Shown here in pieces: positions 61,501-64,000 of a DNA stretch of 64,000 nucleotides. Numbering within the stretch: the first letter of the stretch is position 1; the number at the start of each line of letters is the position of its first letter. The notes under the pieces were generated by a model. It was not told where the DNA came from and searched no databases. It was given only the letters and a program-made list of their open reading frames with translations. This stretch comes from Styela clava (taxonomy: Eukaryota > Chordata > Ascidiacea > Stolidobranchia > Styelidae), in assembly GCF_964204865.1 (NCBI RefSeq), contig NC_135263.1, forward strand, positions 11,453,426 through 11,517,425. Reading direction: 5' to 3'. A program made the translations under genes and the position numbers.

Positions 61501-63661
61501 CTGCCCATAGGTTTCAGTCTTTTCACACAACTTGTTAAACTTGATGGTTTAGTGTTTGTTAAACGATACTCAAGTTACTATGGAAATTATTTTTTTATAT
61601 CTAATTAAAAGCTTTTTTTAATAGGAAGCAGTTCTATGTTGACAACTTGTGTAATACGTAACTAGATCATAATAGATGGAAATTTTGGTCTGCTTTTTTG
61701 GTGTGATCTTAGACTAATTTACGATATAGGAAATGTCATTACTATTTTTTTACCTTTTCAGGTCTGAATGACAGTGAAGAATTTGTGATTGGTCAAACAC
61801 TGAATGCTTTAACATCTCTGACTAAAGTTAAATTATTATCGAAACAAATGACGTTTGAGTTACTGCGTGAAACAATTCCATTGCTTCAACATCCTTGCAA
61901 ATGGATTCGATTTGTGAGTATGAATCACTACAGGGTTTTTATTATCCATCTCACTGAGAAGTGTTTTTATATTGCCAATTGAAGGTTGAGTTTCAGATTG
62001 GATTTTTTACTGTACATCGAATAGGATTTACATATTTATCCCAGGGAAAACAGTACTCCCGAAGTATGTGAAGTTCACATTGTGAACCAAGATGGCTTAC
62101 ACTGGAATATAGTATGTGTACCACGTTAGGGTCAGGCCATAATTTTATTCCAATTTTCTTCATTTTAGTTCTATTACGAGTTCGGGGACTAGCTAAGTGG
62201 CTCCCGTTAGTCCCGTAGTATTTGTACCCAAAATTATGGCCTAACCCTACCCTGGTACACACCGAGGTCCGCCATCTTGATTCACATACTTCAGGTGTAC
62301 CGGGAAAACGGCCCAATCATATGGCAAATCATTCTGATCAATCTGAATGTTCTGATTATTTCATTATATGAGAAAAATAACAATTTATTACAAATCCCAA
62401 GAAATTTGTATTTCAAATGTTGTCAAAGTAAAGCATAAAGTCGCATTATCCATTTACACTAAGCACAATTTGATGAGTACCTGTTTTACAGAACACTGTT
62501 GGTTTCATATCTGCAAGTTCTAAATCAATGAATATTGTTGATCTACATTGTCATGTACTGCCAAAACTTGATGCATATTTAACAGATCCCATTATCCAGG
62601 TACCTGATATTTTTTACTTTCTTTTACATCAACCATCCAGTTTGATTCACTTCAAGTTGTGTTTATATGATATTCAAGGCATTCAAAATATGTTCAAATT
62701 GTAGAATTTAGGATATTCCATATTACTCTTTTTGTGTGCCAAAATGGCCTACTTTTAATTCCCGAAATCTGTAGAATTAGAAAACCAATCAATTCTAACT
62801 TTCCCAAATTTCCAAATTAAAATCAAGATATGAATACACACTAGCTTCTGTGCATTCTTTTTTAAACATAACCCAATTTAGAATGTATTCAATGTTCCAT
62901 GTTCAAAAATGTTACTTTTATAAAAATGTATTGAATAGTAAACTATTTGGTTTTGGCTTTCCCTACAGTAGGGAACTTACTCCAGGCTTCTTTTTTGATT
63001 TTGCATTTTCAAGCTGAATTAGAACCTACAAAGGAACCTCACTTACAGCATTCCCTAAAATTACTTTCAGCCTGACAGTGAATCTAGTTTATTATCAGTT
63101 CTTAAACCTGGTGTTCAAAGACAGTTGTATGAACTTGTACTTTCATCCTCTCACATCGGAACATTTCTAAATCACCTGCAAGCTAGAAAAATGCAAAGGT
63201 ATATTAACTTAACTATAACTAGAAGAATATGGTGCTTTTTTACGATCATTTTTTAGACATGCGACTCTAATTTTACTTCCTGGCCACAGGAACACCTCAG
63301 ATGACAGTTGGTAGAAGATTTAAATTCTCAATTGCCTCGTTCATACAATTCACTTTGGTAGTTCTTACACCATAGATATTTGTATTTGAGACCTCATTTA
63401 TTATATGTCAGTGTCACCCATATATATTATTGTAAATCTTCACTGAAAGTGTTTTATCACTGTTATACCTAAGCTCACATTAACATACCATCCCAGTTTG
63501 ATTCAGCATCCAATTTGTGTTTAAGGCCTTAACTACAAAATTATTTTTATAAATTGTGTTTTTCATGCTTCAGACATTCATATCGTAAAGGTGAAGAAGT
63601 AATCTATGATGATGTACCAGAAGGTATTGTTTCACAAACATTCCATAAACTAAAATCTCAC
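55520..63661 (+). CDS. PIK3R4: VPS15 / PI3-kinase regulatory subunit 4, N-terminal 749 residues (continues past window)
   Basis: Fourteen exons: 55520-55636, 55739-55923, 56775-56972, 57400-57651, 58466-58598, 58999-59142, 59586-59731, 60249-60434, 60499-60655, 61028-61280, 61762-61913, 62492-62599, 63071-63198 and 63574-63661. All phases agree. VPS15 is the pseudokinase scaffold of the VPS34 lipid-kinase complexes in autophagy and endosomal sorting. The start [20 protein letters not shown] is nearly invariant and gives an N-myristoylation glycine. The kinase domain keeps Lys53 (VVKVF) and HGDIKSEN (144-151) but has DFA (164-166) in place of DFG, as is usual for VPS15. HEAT-type repeats follow ([44 protein letters not shown]). 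The WD40 end is outside the window. Intron 1 is 102 bp; others reach about 0.9 kb. Confidence 0.95.
57743..57860. mobile_element. Possible hAT end in VPS15 intron 4 (weak)
   Basis: CAGTGGTTCCCAACCACCGTG at 57743 matches the terminal word of the element at 33074 (CAGTGGTTCCCAACC). No opposite end or target duplication was found before exon 5. Confidence 0.4.
61360..61500. repeat. Fragment of the TCCCGAAGTATGTG repeat family
   Basis: TTAGGGTTAGGCCATAATTT and TTAGTTCTATTACGGGTTCG match the interior of the related copy at 62057-62300. It lies in VPS15 intron 10 and is partial. Confidence 0.6.
62057..62300. mobile_element. Longer member of the TCCCGAAGTATGTG MITE family
   Basis: It starts TCCCGAAGTATGTGAA. 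The far side has the inverse TTCACATACTTC (62281-62292). AAGATGGC near the left and GCCATCTTGA near the right are also inverted. Inside is a second inverted pair, GGCCATAATTTT and AAAATTATGGCC. Non-coding, in VPS15 intron 11. Confidence 0.65.
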
Positions 63662-64000
63662 GTAAGTTGAATCACTTTAAAGATTAATTCAAAGATTTTT
63701 GGTGATTCTAATTTAGCTACTGACTTTTCCACTGGGGGGAAGTTTAGAAATTATTCGGAATATACTTCACGATTCATAAAACTTTTCATCATACTTATCA
63801 AGCAGTTTGATTTTGTCAGTTTCATCATGATATTAGACAGCCAGTAGTGTATTTTTTCACATGCACATGGTACAAACATAATTAAGAAAGATGAAAAAAA
63901 TGCATTTCATTGTGAAGGGAAACTCGATAAACCAATGATGGTTATCGAACAGCATCACCTATGAGGAAGTTAGTCTAACATTAAATCATACTTAGGAGAG

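Overview
The window looks like AT-rich nuclear DNA from an invertebrate animal. The conserved genes are animal-type and split by many short GT-AG introns, and the intergenic and intronic space is full of small DNA transposons (mostly hAT-like). An ascidian tunicate is my best guess. It rests on gene content and on a small secreted peptide laid out like tunicate antimicrobial-peptide precursors; it is an inference, not a proven assignment.

Region 1 (1-32 kb) is a young, unstable, lineage-specific cluster. It holds one secreted precursor with a cationic middle and an acidic tail (7657-9022), plus four copies of a very small single-pass membrane protein. The membrane proteins share the ectodomain C-X5-C-X4-CC-X5-CC and resemble the Shisa-like / STMC6 group (Shisa, WBP1/VOPP1, CYYR1). 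Copies A (9724-11568, minus), C (22549-24157, minus) and D (26614-28137, plus) look intact. Copy B (13821-19871, minus) is a pseudogene that has lost its signal-peptide exon and has a frameshifted tail. A and B arose by direct tandem duplication of 8914-13060 into 13061-20560. The breakpoints lie in the last intron of the secreted-peptide gene and inside a hAT element, which left an orphan terminal exon at 13131-13171; a third copy of that exon sits at 51-91. A 4.7 kb transposon carrying a ~95 bp tandem array later entered copy B. Around FKBP14 (28912-29550, minus) a second duplication copied the flanks but not the gene.

Region 2 (33-64 kb) holds three conserved housekeeping genes whose exons could be traced with consistent phases: XPNPEP3 (33532-39761, plus, complete, 496 aa, all five metal ligands present), an SLC25A48-like mitochondrial carrier (41954-50637, minus, complete, 336 aa) and PIK3R4/VPS15 (55520 to past the window end, plus; 14 exons, first 749 residues, WD40 part outside). 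A possible unrecognised plus-strand gene (40713 to 43833) lies partly inside the carrier's last intron.

Functionally the conserved genes are unrelated: ER folding (FKBP14), mitochondrial N-terminal processing (XPNPEP3), mitochondrial transport (SLC25A48-like) and the PI3-kinase VPS34 complex in autophagy and endosomes (VPS15). The left 30 kb is the part with possibly undescribed biology: a secreted effector-like peptide and small cysteine-rich receptor-like proteins evolving together by duplication.
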